The notes under the pieces were generated by a model, which had not been told where the DNA came from, searched no databases, and worked only from the letters and a program-made list of their open reading frames with translations. From the NCBI RefSeq assembly GCF_016587355.1, contig NZ_BNJF01000005.1, forward strand, positions 62,001 through 126,000: a stretch of 64,000 bases of DNA, written 5' to 3'. The DNA is from Ktedonospora formicarum. GTDB taxonomy: Bacteria; Chloroflexota; Ktedonobacteria; Ktedonobacterales; Ktedonobacteraceae. Shown here piece by piece: positions 1 through 8,557 of this stretch; position 1 is the first letter of the stretch, and each line of letters begins with the position of its first letter. Made by a program: the position numbers and the translations under genes.

Positions 1-137
1 CTTGTCGCACATGTGACATATTCATATGCTTGCTTCTCCATCCTTACATGATGCATTTTCGAGCGCGTGAAAGTGTGCGCGTTCGCGGTTAAAGTGTAGT
101 AGATAGAGAAGGCTCGCGTCTTGTAAAAAATGAAACC

Positions 138-967
138 TCAATCAGAAAAGGGAATGTGATGACTATATATTGACCGTTGGCTCAGGTACTCACCTGGGGC
201 CAACCCGACAAATGCCTGGAAATCGTGAATGAGGTGCGCTTGATCATAATAACCACAGGTCAGCGCGATATCAGCCCAATGTACCAGAGAATCGCTCTCA
301 AGCAAACGTAGAACTTCATTAAAGCGGTGAACACGATAGAATTGCCGGGGTGTCAGGCCCACCGCATCGCGGAAGACCCGAATGAAGCGCGTTTGGCTCA
401 GCCCGCGCGTTCGCTCATAGCTGAAGTCGTCAGCTCATGCTCAGAATGCTGGAACTCTTTTAGTGAGAAGGTGATCACAGGATGAATATAGAGCCGCTTC
501 AAACGCCTGAGCAAAGCCTGTTCTAGTAGAGCGAATGCCCCTTCAGGTGATCCAATCTCAAGCATTTGCTCGCGCAGTTCAAGAGCTTCATGTCCCCATA
601 ACAGATTCAAGGAGACAATCTGATTATGCAACTCAGAGGCAGGAATGTTCAGGAAGGGAGCCACGCCACCCGGCTTAAACGACACTCCTATCACACGCTT
701 CTGGCTGGCTGTATCGATGAGAGAAAACTCTGATCGCGCGCCACTGATAACACAACCACGACAACTCTGGAATACATCGGGGTTATACCGATCATACACT
801 CGTATCAAGTCGTCATCCAGGTTGATAATCAGTGATGCCACGCCATCAGGCAAACGACGATCCTTTGTGTAAGACGTTCTGATGTCCTCTTCATAATACC
901 AGAAGCGATCCACAAACTCCCCAAGAGGCGCGCCCGGAAAAAAAATACGGCTACCCACCTGGCTCAT
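138..967 (-). pseudogene. AraC-family regulator, split by a frameshift
   Basis: The 5' part (967 down to 398, 189 codons) matches the sensor-type N-terminal domain seen in DUF6597/AraC regulators (GAPLGEFVDRFWYYE near the start). It runs into TGA just before the helix-turn-helix. The other frame continues through GLSQTRFIRVFRDAVGLTPRQF and RFNEVLRLL to SD-stop at 138, which is the second half of an AraC DNA-binding domain. The two halves join with a one-base shift somewhere between about 395 and 440. An intact family member would be about 270 residues. Either the gene is dead in this strain or this is a sequencing error. The target is unknown. Confidence 0.8.
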
Positions 968-1433
968 CCTTCACTAGAACACTTGAGCTATTGCATCTCC
1001 ATGCCAAGCTTACCCCATTCCCCTCTCAAAAGCAAGGCATTTCCTAATGCTGCACCCCCCTCTGTCAAACTTGTATTTCGTAGGAAATTGTACCTATTTT
1101 ACCCTTTTATCACACCAGTATCCTTGCTATATTGAAGGCTATATATTTAAATAAACATGGATGTTGGTAAGGTATTAATGGCTTGATTTAGGACTTCTCT
1201 CCACTTGCTATTCACAAAGATCATGGCTTACAGGGTGATCTTCTAGAAACGATTCAGCAAATATCACCTGCCTTCAAAATACCTGAGCAGTGAGAGGTCT
1301 CTAACGTTAACAATGTGCTGAGCTAACCCCAAAATCAAACGACGTTCAGATAGATATGGTGAAATAGGCTCAGCGCATATTAAGTACAGTATGCCGATGG
1401 CGGAACATCGGACAAAAGTATAGGTAAAGGTTT
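968..1433. other. Intergenic region, no gene seen
   Basis: About 470 bases lie between the broken AraC gene and the pseudokinase gene. The stretch is A/T-rich with stops in all frames and no convincing promoter or hairpin. It presumably holds the promoters of both divergent genes. Confidence 0.5.
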
Positions 1434-3680
1434 ATGGTTGGAAAATCGCCAAATGATATTGCAAATCAACCCGTAATCGACCGCTATCGACTGCTGCACT
1501 TTATACATCAAGGTGAAACCCAGTCAGTCTATCAGGCAGTGGACACCCACACGACCCGTCATGTCGCGCTCAAATTGACGCGCCTGGCACAGGTATCCAG
1601 GGGAAGATCCGAACGGCTCCAACACTTCAACCGCGCAATGGAAGAGGTTGCTGCGTTGGACCATTCCCATATCCTGCCTCTACTCGATTTTGGGGTTATG
1701 GCACCTGAACAGGTGAACCGGGAGCATGACTTTGTCTACATGGTAATGCCCCTTGTTGCGGAGCGCTCACTCGACGTCTGGTTGCATGAAAACAGGCGCC
1801 AGTCAAACGCACCAAATGCGCGACTAGAGAGCACTGAACTATTAAGTTTTGTGCGTCAGGCAGCCCAGGCTCTACAATACGCACATGAACGCAACGTGCT
1901 TCATATGGGCGTCAAACAGACAAACTTCCTGATACGACCACAAAGCGACAGCAACAGCTTCCCGCATCTGGAATTGTCAGACTTCGCGATAACACGCTTT
2001 ACCTCGAACTCGCATGAGCAGGGTATCATTGCTCCAGAGCTAATGGCAGGGCGTCCCCTGGCTGCCAGTGATCAGTATGCCCTCGCTATCATCGTCTATG
2101 AGTTGCTTACCGGGCAAGCATACACGCCTGCGCGCTATCACGGTCAGAGCCTCTCAGCGCTGTTTGATGCGGATGTGCGCGCTTCTAAGATGACACCTGC
2201 TGCGAGCAGCGTACTTCAGCGCGCGCTCGCTCCAGAAGCGCAATCTCGCTTCTCGTCGGTCGCGGAATTCGCCGATGCCTTCACGCGTGCTCTGGATCAG
2301 GGGAAACGTGGAGAGAATCAATATATCATGCTCGGTCTGAGCGCGGCAGAAGCTCAATCCGGCACGACCTTTCCTTTAACCCTCGCAGGCAACCGCCAGG
2401 TCAATATCACAGTGCCACCGAACTCACAGCCTGGACAAATTATCCAGATCGATGGCCTCGGCAAGCCATCAACCTCAAATGGCCCAAATGGTGCGCTTGT
2501 GGTCACACTAGCCATCCGGCCCAATGCCAATGGTGTGGTTTCTTCCGATCCCGGCGAGCGGCAAGCCATGCTTTCCGAGCTACGAAACATCTCACACCAG
2601 ATTCAGACGCTACAGAGTCAGGCACCCGCTACACCCAGCGCGAATCCGACAGCCTCCGGCAGCGCTCCCGCTCCTGGTCAACCTCTCAATACCTCCTCTT
2701 TGGAGGAACAGGTACAGAAGCTTGAGCATATTTCGCGCGTCCTCAGGACATACGACGACTATGTGAAGATCGAGGGACCCAAAGATATCCCCCGCTTCAT
2801 CGTCAAGCATCTTCCTCCAGGCACCGCGATAATGCTTGTTTTGCTCGCTGTCCTCATTGTCGCCTGTAACTGCTCAATTTCCAATACCTTACAAGAAGCT
2901 ATTGTGAACAATGGGAATGCTAATGTCGAATTGCTTGCCTGGGGCAATACTCAAATGACTGCTACTGCTCAAGCATCGATCAACTCAACGGCGACCGCCA
3001 AGAAGAATGCCCAGGCGACAGCAGTAGCCAAACATATGCAGGATGTACAGCAAGCTATTGATGCCGTGCATATTCCCGCGCAGTATAACGTGGATGAAAG
3101 CAGTAACAATAATGAAGATAGCCTTATCTTCACTGATCTGCTGAACAAATCCAATACAGGCCAATGGAAGCAGGGAGAACCTGATGCCATCCCCTCCTGT
3201 TACTTCGGCCAGAACGATAATTTCTATCACGCGAAGACGAATCAGGTCAAACAACCTTTATGGTGCCAAGCCTCTAACGAGACTGCTAATCTACAACGCG
3301 GCGTGAATTTCGTCTTGCAGGTCCAATTATCTATCCTGAATGGTTCTACAGGCGGCATAGTATTTGGCGCGGGCGATGTCAAATCGTCATGCTACTTCTA
3401 CATCTCCCAAACAGGCGACTACGAAATCGGCTACAATAACACGCCCTTTACTCACGGCAAAGGCAAGAGCACAGCTATCAATACAGGCATCGGCACAAAC
3501 GTTACCAATCTGATCGCTATGGTAGTTACAGATAAGAAGGTTACTTTCTTTATCAATCTTGAACCTGTACTCAGTATCGAGGAGGTCAGCCTACCTACTG
3601 TCGGCAACGTGGCCCTGGTCGCTCTGAGCGATGGCAGTCCAACCGATGTTGCCTATCAGAAAATCAAAGCCTGGCAGTAG
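1434..3680 (+). CDS. Membrane pseudokinase with DnaJ-C-like domain and extracellular C-terminus
   Basis: 748 residues. Residues about 17-285 form a Ser/Thr kinase fold: VALK supplies the beta-3 lysine (K47) and ITRF..APE and the F/G-helix region are readable. The catalytic HRD is HMG (H157-M158-G159) so the base is missing, DFG is DFA (D183), and the glycine loop is degenerate. Residues about 295-365 resemble the C-terminal peptide-binding domain of DnaJ (VNITVPPNSQPGQIIQIDG). A linker rich in Ser/Pro/Thr and a short coiled segment follow, then one membrane helix (about 464-483) and an outside domain of about 260 residues resembling lectin/laminin-G-like folds. By family knowledge such proteins scaffold or sense; loss of catalysis is inferred from the residues. 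Start ATG follows AAAGG. Confidence 0.82.
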   Translation: MVGKSPNDIANQPVIDRYRLLHFIHQGETQSVYQAVDTHTTRHVALKLTRLAQVSRGRSERLQHFNRAMEEVAALDHSHILPLLDFGVMAPEQVNREHDFVYMVMPLVAERSLDVWLHENRRQSNAPNARLESTELLSFVRQAAQALQYAHERNVLHMGVKQTNFLIRPQSDSNSFPHLELSDFAITRFTSNSHEQGIIAPELMAGRPLAASDQYALAIIVYELLTGQAYTPARYHGQSLSALFDADVRASKMTPAASSVLQRALAPEAQSRFSSVAEFADAFTRALDQGKRGENQYIMLGLSAAEAQSGTTFPLTLAGNRQVNITVPPNSQPGQIIQIDGLGKPSTSNGPNGALVVTLAIRPNANGVVSSDPGERQAMLSELRNISHQIQTLQSQAPATPSANPTASGSAPAPGQPLNTSSLEEQVQKLEHISRVLRTYDDYVKIEGPKDIPRFIVKHLPPGTAIMLVLLAVLIVACNCSISNTLQEAIVNNGNANVELLAWGNTQMTATAQASINSTATAKKNAQATAVAKHMQDVQQAIDAVHIPAQYNVDESSNNNEDSLIFTDLLNKSNTGQWKQGEPDAIPSCYFGQNDNFYHAKTNQVKQPLWCQASNETANLQRGVNFVLQVQLSILNGSTGGIVFGAGDVKSSCYFYISQTGDYEIGYNNTPFTHGKGKSTAINTGIGTNVTNLIAMVVTDKKVTFFINLEPVLSIEEVSLPTVGNVALVALSDGSPTDVAYQKIKAWQ

Positions 3681-3704
3681 CCACAGTGCATTGCTTGCAG
3701 AGAC

Positions 3705-3738
3705 GGCCTCGTAGGGAATCGTGATTCCCTACGAGGCC
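3705..3738. terminator. Rho-independent terminator
   Basis: A perfect inverted repeat (GGCCTCGTAGGGAATC and its complement, almost no loop) is followed on the plus strand by TCTTTTTGCTTT. It lies between the stop codons of the pseudokinase (plus) and SDR (minus) genes, so it probably ends transcription in both directions, best on plus. Confidence 0.9.
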
Positions 3739-3748
3739 TCTTTTTGCT

Positions 3749-4480
3749 TTAAGCCAGAGATGATCTGATACGCGCACCACCATCACAATCGATGATGCTG
3801 TTTGTCATAAACGGGTTAGCTATCAGCATAGAGATGACCTGAGCCACATCTTCAGGCTGCCCAAGACGCTTAACCGGTTGAAGTGCGACCGCTTGCGAGA
3901 AGATAGCCTCACGCGCCTCGGCAGGCAAACCATTCCACCAGGGAGTCGCAATAAGCCCCGGCGCGACAGCATTGACACGCAAGGGTTGCAATTCAAGAGC
4001 CAGGGTCGGGACCATTGCTTCCAATGCTCCGTTGAGAGCTCCCAGACCAGAGGCCCCACTATAAGCCGTATGAGCCGTGACCGCACTAACAAGAGTAAGA
4101 GAACCATCTGCCCGCAGGTAATCGAGACCAACCTGGGCGGCAAGCAGTTGCGGCCAGAACTTGTCCTCAAAGGCGCGACGTAGCGAATCAAAGTCTAGCG
4201 TACGGAACTCACCTGCTCCCTCACTTCCCCCCAGAGTCAAGACCAAATGGTCAAATGTCCCGACACGCTTAAAGAATCCCTGTAACGCCTCACGGGAGGT
4301 CGTGTCTACTACCTCACCCTTTGCGGATTCTCCTAGCTCCACTAGTGCCTGGTCAATCTTGTCGCGCTGGCGGCTAGCAACGACAACCTTCGCACCTTCG
4401 GCAATCAGCGCTCTAGCAGTTGCCAATCCAATTCCCGATGTCCCGCCAATGATAACGACTTGCTGATTCTCAAGTTTCAC
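3749..4480 (-). CDS. Atypical short-chain dehydrogenase/reductase
   Basis: 243 residues with a Rossmann N-terminus (GGTSGIG, residues 12-18) and the usual SDR C-terminal RVNAVAPGLIATPWW and cofactor-side DVAQVISML..DCDGG. Where a classical SDR has YxxxK the sequence reads SGLGALNGALEAM, so both catalytic Tyr and Lys are absent. The same pattern occurs in a known SDR subgroup (the PRK07041 type), so this is probably a subfamily property rather than decay. Start is GTG at 4480 with a purine-rich leader. It is divergent from a TetR gene, with an operator-like palindrome between them, which suggests TetR control. Substrate unknown. Confidence 0.85.
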   Translation of the reverse strand: MKLENQQVVIIGGTSGIGLATARALIAEGAKVVVASRQRDKIDQALVELGESAKGEVVDTTSREALQGFFKRVGTFDHLVLTLGGSEGAGEFRTLDFDSLRRAFEDKFWPQLLAAQVGLDYLRADGSLTLVSAVTAHTAYSGASGLGALNGALEAMVPTLALELQPLRVNAVAPGLIATPWWNGLPAEAREAIFSQAVALQPVKRLGQPEDVAQVISMLIANPFMTNSIIDCDGGARIRSSLA

Positions 4481-4548
4481 GTTTATATCTCTCTTTCCTC
4501 AATGTAACAATGCGTATTCAGAATAATCGCAGAAATTATCTTAAACTA

Positions 4549-4568
4549 TTGACCGTTTGCCCGGTCAA
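4549..4568. promoter_or_regulatory. Operator-like palindrome, TTGACCG-N6-CGGTCAA
   Basis: Perfect 7-base arms TTGACCG/CGGTCAA around a 6-base spacer lie 70 bases upstream of the SDR start and between it and the divergent TetR gene. The size and symmetry fit a TetR-dimer site. Binding is inferred. Confidence 0.55.
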
Positions 4569-4630
4569 GCAAACAAATGGCTAGCTCTAGCTTAAAATGT
4601 TGTTTGCTCACCCACTTTCTGTTACAATAA

Positions 4631-4684
4631 ACGATACGCGGTGTCTCCTAATCAACAATGATAAATATATACGCTCCGTATCGT
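4631..4684. promoter_or_regulatory. Second dyad (ACGATACG ... CGTATCGT) before the TetR gene
   Basis: ACGATACG at 4631-4638 is matched by CGTATCGT at 4677-4684, and the latter overlaps a smaller palindrome ATACG-CTC-CGTAT (about 4669-4681). It sits 46 bases before the TetR start and could be the autoregulatory site. Confidence 0.4.
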
Positions 4685-4729
4685 ATTTGTCAATAGGGAA
4701 GCAAAAGTTGTCTGAGAGTGAGGATTGAA

Positions 4730-5323
4730 ATGGAAGAACTGGAAAAGAAGGCTGGTGGACGTCCACGAAGTGACCAGGCGCACCAGGCCATACTACAAGC
4801 TACCATGGAGGTGCTGAAGCGAGATGGTTACCGTGCGATGACCATTGAAGCCATCGCGGCATGCGCGGGAGTGGGTAAGAAGACGATCTACCGTTGGTGG
4901 TCTTCCAAAGCAGAAGTAGCTCTAGAGACGCTTACGACATATGTTGAAATGCATGTTCCCTTTCAGGATACAGGCTCACTTGAAGGCGACCTGTTAACAC
5001 ATCTGAAACTGGCGCTTCCGGGTCTTGCAGGCCCATCAGGAGCGCTTCTGCGTGGATTGGTCGCGGAATCACTCTTGAACGAAGATTTTGCGCATGAATT
5101 TCAACGCCTTTTCATTATACCTCGTCGTGCGGAACTGGTCGTGCTTCTCAAACGCGGCATTCAACGCGGAGAACTGCCTTCCGAGGTCGATCCCGAGGTA
5201 CTTGCGGATCAGGTCTACGGCGCGAAGTGGTATCGCTTTCTCCTCTATCCAGCACCACTCGATGACAACTACGCACACACGCTCGTCAATCACATTCTGC
5301 TCCTGAGCAAACAAGATCAATAG
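4730..5323 (+). CDS. TetR/AcrR-family repressor
   Basis: 197 residues. The N-terminal helix-turn-helix reads AILQATMEVLKRDGYRAMTIEAIAACAGVGKKTIYRWW, followed by a ligand-binding C-terminal half (GALLRGLVAESLLNEDF, resembling the TetR_C_16/AcrR type). ATG 4730 is preferred over GTG 4718 because GTGAGGA sits 7 bases before it as ribosome site. Divergent from the SDR gene at 4480, its likely target along with itself. Confidence 0.88.
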   Translation: MEELEKKAGGRPRSDQAHQAILQATMEVLKRDGYRAMTIEAIAACAGVGKKTIYRWWSSKAEVALETLTTYVEMHVPFQDTGSLEGDLLTHLKLALPGLAGPSGALLRGLVAESLLNEDFAHEFQRLFIIPRRAELVVLLKRGIQRGELPSEVDPEVLADQVYGAKWYRFLLYPAPLDDNYAHTLVNHILLLSKQDQ

Positions 5324-5364
5324 CTCGCTGCTCAAACCATTTCAGCCGCCATACTTGCACATAG

Positions 5365-6306
5365 CTATTTTTTCTCATGTGTCTGTGCGGGTGCATATAC
5401 TGCTGCCAGGCGTTCCGATGGCACGGTAAAGGTATAGGTGTCACCATGTGCGAGGTAATGCATTCGTGAAGTCAATTTGGCTTTCTCTACCGCATGCTGA
5501 AAATCCTTCAATGGCGATTTGAAGGCGGTGTAATCGTTGTAGTGAATGGGGATGCCAATTCGTGGGTTAATCAATTGAAAGGCTTTAAGCCCCTGCTTCG
5601 CGTCCATTGTAACGAGCAGACCCATGATACGCGTTCCGCCAAGGTGGAAAAGCCCCAGGTCAATGTCGGGATAACGTAGAGGAATGGCGGTAAGGTCATG
5701 CATATAGATGGTATCACCACTGATGTAGAGTCGCATTAGAGTCTCTTCTGTCGCCACTTGCTGGAACTCCAGCATGCTTCCCATAACTGGCGGAAGCAGA
5801 CCTGCTAACCGTCCCCGCGCATGTTTGCCCGGCATCGCTGTTACCTTCAGTTGCACGGCTCCACGCTCAAGAATAAAGCTCTCCCATGTTTTCAATGGAT
5901 AGACTGTCTTAAAACCCTTTTTCTTTAACGTCGCGGCAGCCTCCGGCGTAGTCACAATCGGTGTAGTCCGCGCAAGCTTACGCATAACGATCCGATCAAA
6001 ATGGTCTTCATGCAAGTGTGAGAGAAGCACAAAATCGACCTTCGGCACCTCTTCAAGCTCAAGCGCTGGATTCGTCAGGCGTTTTGAATGTATTCCATAG
6101 CCCAAATGTACCGAATCGCCCTTATGCAAAAAATTGGGATCGGTCATAATGGTAAAACCAGCGTATTGCATGATAACTGTTGCCGTACCCACAAAGAAGA
6201 TCTTCCCTTCGGTCAGGTCTCCCGCACCACCAGACCCTGCGCTCTTCACGACGCGGTGAATATATTGAACTGCGTTCTTATTCGCTCGCTTCTGATGCCT
6301 ACTCAT
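5365..6306 (-). CDS. Metallo-beta-lactamase-fold hydrolase (UlaG-like)
   Basis: 313 residues from ATG 6306, which has AGGAG 9 bases upstream; the reading frame is open to 6435 but those residues do not look coding. Motifs: GTATVIMQYAGFTIMTDPN near the N-terminus, SHLHEDHFD (metal-binding HxHxDH), and later AHGDTYTF. This is the UlaG/RomA-like group of Zn- or Mn-dependent hydrolases acting on lactones or phosphoesters. No signal peptide; cytoplasmic. Convergent with the TetR gene. Substrate unknown. Confidence 0.85.
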   Translation of the reverse strand: MSRHQKRANKNAVQYIHRVVKSAGSGGAGDLTEGKIFFVGTATVIMQYAGFTIMTDPNFLHKGDSVHLGYGIHSKRLTNPALELEEVPKVDFVLLSHLHEDHFDRIVMRKLARTTPIVTTPEAAATLKKKGFKTVYPLKTWESFILERGAVQLKVTAMPGKHARGRLAGLLPPVMGSMLEFQQVATEETLMRLYISGDTIYMHDLTAIPLRYPDIDLGLFHLGGTRIMGLLVTMDAKQGLKAFQLINPRIGIPIHYNDYTAFKSPLKDFQHAVEKAKLTSRMHYLAHGDTYTFTVPSERLAAVYAPAQTHEKK

Positions 6307-6615
6307 GCTCGCCGCTCCTGTGCTTATTGCTATTTCCGACATTCCCCACCTGACGCTTTCACGTTCTGACATATAACCCACGTTACATGGAAAGTATTCA
6401 TTCTGCATGAGATGGGGGGGGCACTTCACATCCACATTGTGAGATACATCATTCCCCGGCTCAGTTACTTATGTTATATTCTTAATTATCAATCCTAATA
6501 AAATTTCCAATCTCGCTAAGTCGAGAAAATGACCTGACTGGCATCAGAAATCGGTCGCTCACAGCGTGGGACGCTGTTAGACAAAGCATCATCCTATAAG
6601 GAGTTTTCTAGGAAT
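6307..6615. other. Divergent intergenic region
   Basis: About 300 bases between the UlaG-like gene (minus) and the S53 peptidase (plus). It is A/T-rich around 6470-6520 and must hold both promoters; no clear -35/-10 pair was chosen. Confidence 0.4.
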
Positions 6616-8400
6616 ATGCACAAGGTAAAGACTCGCAAATACGCGTTAGTCAGCATATTTGGCGTTTTGCTAATCATGCTTATGGGGTGTAGTGGCGGTG
6701 GAGACACCACTGCCAAACCCACTCCCACAACTCCAGATGTAAAATATGTAGACTATGACCTCAAGATACCTGCTGAGGCCCTCAATTCACCAGAAGTTGG
6801 CCCGCTTCCAGGCGATACCAAACTTCATGTGCTGGTGACCTTTAAAGCCAATCAGGACGAATTGAAGAAGCTCAAAGATCTGAAGCAGAAGTCAGATCAG
6901 AATATCGACCTGTCACAGGAAGCTAACAAGATTGGCATCACCGATGCGCAGTATGCCAAGATTAAGAGCTACCTGGGTGTCGATGGCGTTAATCTCAAAC
7001 TTGATACCACACATACAAGCATGACCATTGACTCCAAGGCGAGCCTCCTGGAGACACTGCTGCAAACCACCTTCGTGAAGCATAAACTCAAGGATGGTCG
7101 CGTCTTCTTTGCCCCCAAGACGGCTCCCAAGATTCCCGACTTTATGAAGGATCGTATCGTCGCGATTACCGGTCTCGACAACTATAGCAAGCCTCCCACG
7201 AGCAAGGCGACCTTCAAGCAATTGGAGCAGACAAGCTTCAAGAGTAGCTCCAATGCGAATGATCCTACCTGTGAGGTGAATGACCCAAGAGTCGTAAACT
7301 GGAAGCAGGTAGCCCACGCCTACGGCCTCGATAGCCTCTGGCAGCAGGGCTTCACTGGCAAGGGCATGGTCATTAACCTTGTGGAGCTAGAAGGCTTTGA
7401 TAAGACATCCGTCCAGAAGTACTTCAATTGTGTTGGCTATAAGGGCAACCTCAAGGTCATCAATGTCGACAACGAGCCCAATCCCAAGGATGCAGTTGGC
7501 GAATCGCTTCTAGATATTGAGATGATCGCGGGACTCGCCCCCGATATCGATATCAATGTCTATCAGGGTGTAGATGAATACGGCACAGGATCATGGGAGA
7601 CATTCAACAATATCCTGTCGCAGATCGCTAACGACAACGCTAAGAAACATGCTCCTAGCATGGTCAGCATTAGCTGGGGTAGTGGCGAGCAAGAGCTCTA
7701 CGAAGAAGTCTTCAATTCTATGAGCGCCAAGATGCAAATGCTGACCGAGGCGGAGCATATGACGGTCTTCGCCGCCAGCGGCGACTGTGGTGCCTTCCAA
7801 TCTATGGAATGGAATAAACTAGACGTCAACTATCCTTCGTCCGATCCTTACGCGACAGCGGTAGGTGGTACGCTTCTGAAGACCGATGCCCAGGGCAATC
7901 GTGTTGGCGAGACTGTCTGGCAGGATGCCACCGATAAGACAAAATGTAATAACGCCTGGGGCAGTGGCGGTGGACTAAGCACAAACTTCAATCAGCCCGC
8001 GTTCACTGCCGTTCCTGGTATGCAAAACAAGTATTCCGACAAACATCGTCAGGTGCCAGACATCGCCGCCGTGGCGACGAATCTGCCCATTTATCAGGAT
8101 GGTGGTTGGTATATCTCTGGTGGTACCAGCGCTGCGACTCCCATCTGGGCTACTGCGCTTTCACTCATCAATCAGGCCATGATCTCGAAGGCGAAAGTCT
8201 ACGGCTATAGCACTGATCTCTTCTATGAGATTGCTGCGGGTAAGCAAGATCCCAGCGGCCCATCTTACTTTGATGTGACGCAGGGCGATAACAACTACTA
8301 CCCCGCGACTCAGGGCTGGGACTATTCCACCGGTCTGGGTGCTCCCAACGCCAGGAACTTCTACCTGACGTTCGCGGGATTGGTCGCGGAGAATCCATAG
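6616..8400 (+). CDS. S53 (sedolisin) serine-carboxyl peptidase, lipoprotein with pro-domain
   Basis: 594 residues. The signal peptide ends in LMGC, giving a lipidated Cys25. Residues about 60-190 match a pro-kumamolisin activation domain. The catalytic part has E296 and D300 (GESLLDIEMIAG), the oxyanion Asp D390 (AASGDCG) and Ser505 in SGGTSAATP, so the whole sedolisin set is present with normal spacing. The C-terminus includes DVTQGDN and GWDYSTGLGAPN, the calcium-site region of S53. Likely a surface-held, self-activating endopeptidase for degrading external protein, typically acid-active. Monocistronic: a terminator follows. Confidence 0.95.
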   Translation: MHKVKTRKYALVSIFGVLLIMLMGCSGGGDTTAKPTPTTPDVKYVDYDLKIPAEALNSPEVGPLPGDTKLHVLVTFKANQDELKKLKDLKQKSDQNIDLSQEANKIGITDAQYAKIKSYLGVDGVNLKLDTTHTSMTIDSKASLLETLLQTTFVKHKLKDGRVFFAPKTAPKIPDFMKDRIVAITGLDNYSKPPTSKATFKQLEQTSFKSSSNANDPTCEVNDPRVVNWKQVAHAYGLDSLWQQGFTGKGMVINLVELEGFDKTSVQKYFNCVGYKGNLKVINVDNEPNPKDAVGESLLDIEMIAGLAPDIDINVYQGVDEYGTGSWETFNNILSQIANDNAKKHAPSMVSISWGSGEQELYEEVFNSMSAKMQMLTEAEHMTVFAASGDCGAFQSMEWNKLDVNYPSSDPYATAVGGTLLKTDAQGNRVGETVWQDATDKTKCNNAWGSGGGLSTNFNQPAFTAVPGMQNKYSDKHRQVPDIAAVATNLPIYQDGGWYISGGTSAATPIWATALSLINQAMISKAKVYGYSTDLFYEIAAGKQDPSGPSYFDVTQGDNNYYPATQGWDYSTGLGAPNARNFYLTFAGLVAENP

Positions 8401-8422
8401 AATATAGTCCTCCAACTAGAAC

Positions 8423-8471
8423 AAGAGAGCATGCATTACTACTGTCCAACAGAGGTAATGCATGCTCTCTT
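8423..8471 (+). terminator. Terminator of the S53 gene
   Basis: A 17-bp perfect stem (AAGAGAGCATGCATTAC and complement) with a 15-base loop is followed by TTTTTGTG. It is 22 bases after the stop codon. Confidence 0.92.
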
Positions 8472-8557
8472 TTTGTGCTCGATAGATACGGTGCGCGACA
8501 TGCCAAAGTCTGCTAGAATAGAGCGGCATATTGGGGCAAGTGAAAGGATATGGTAGG

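Noticed and set aside
6307..6435. 43-residue N-terminal extension of the UlaG-like hydrolase
   Set aside because: AGGAG sits correctly before the internal ATG at 6306, and the extension does not look like protein of this family.
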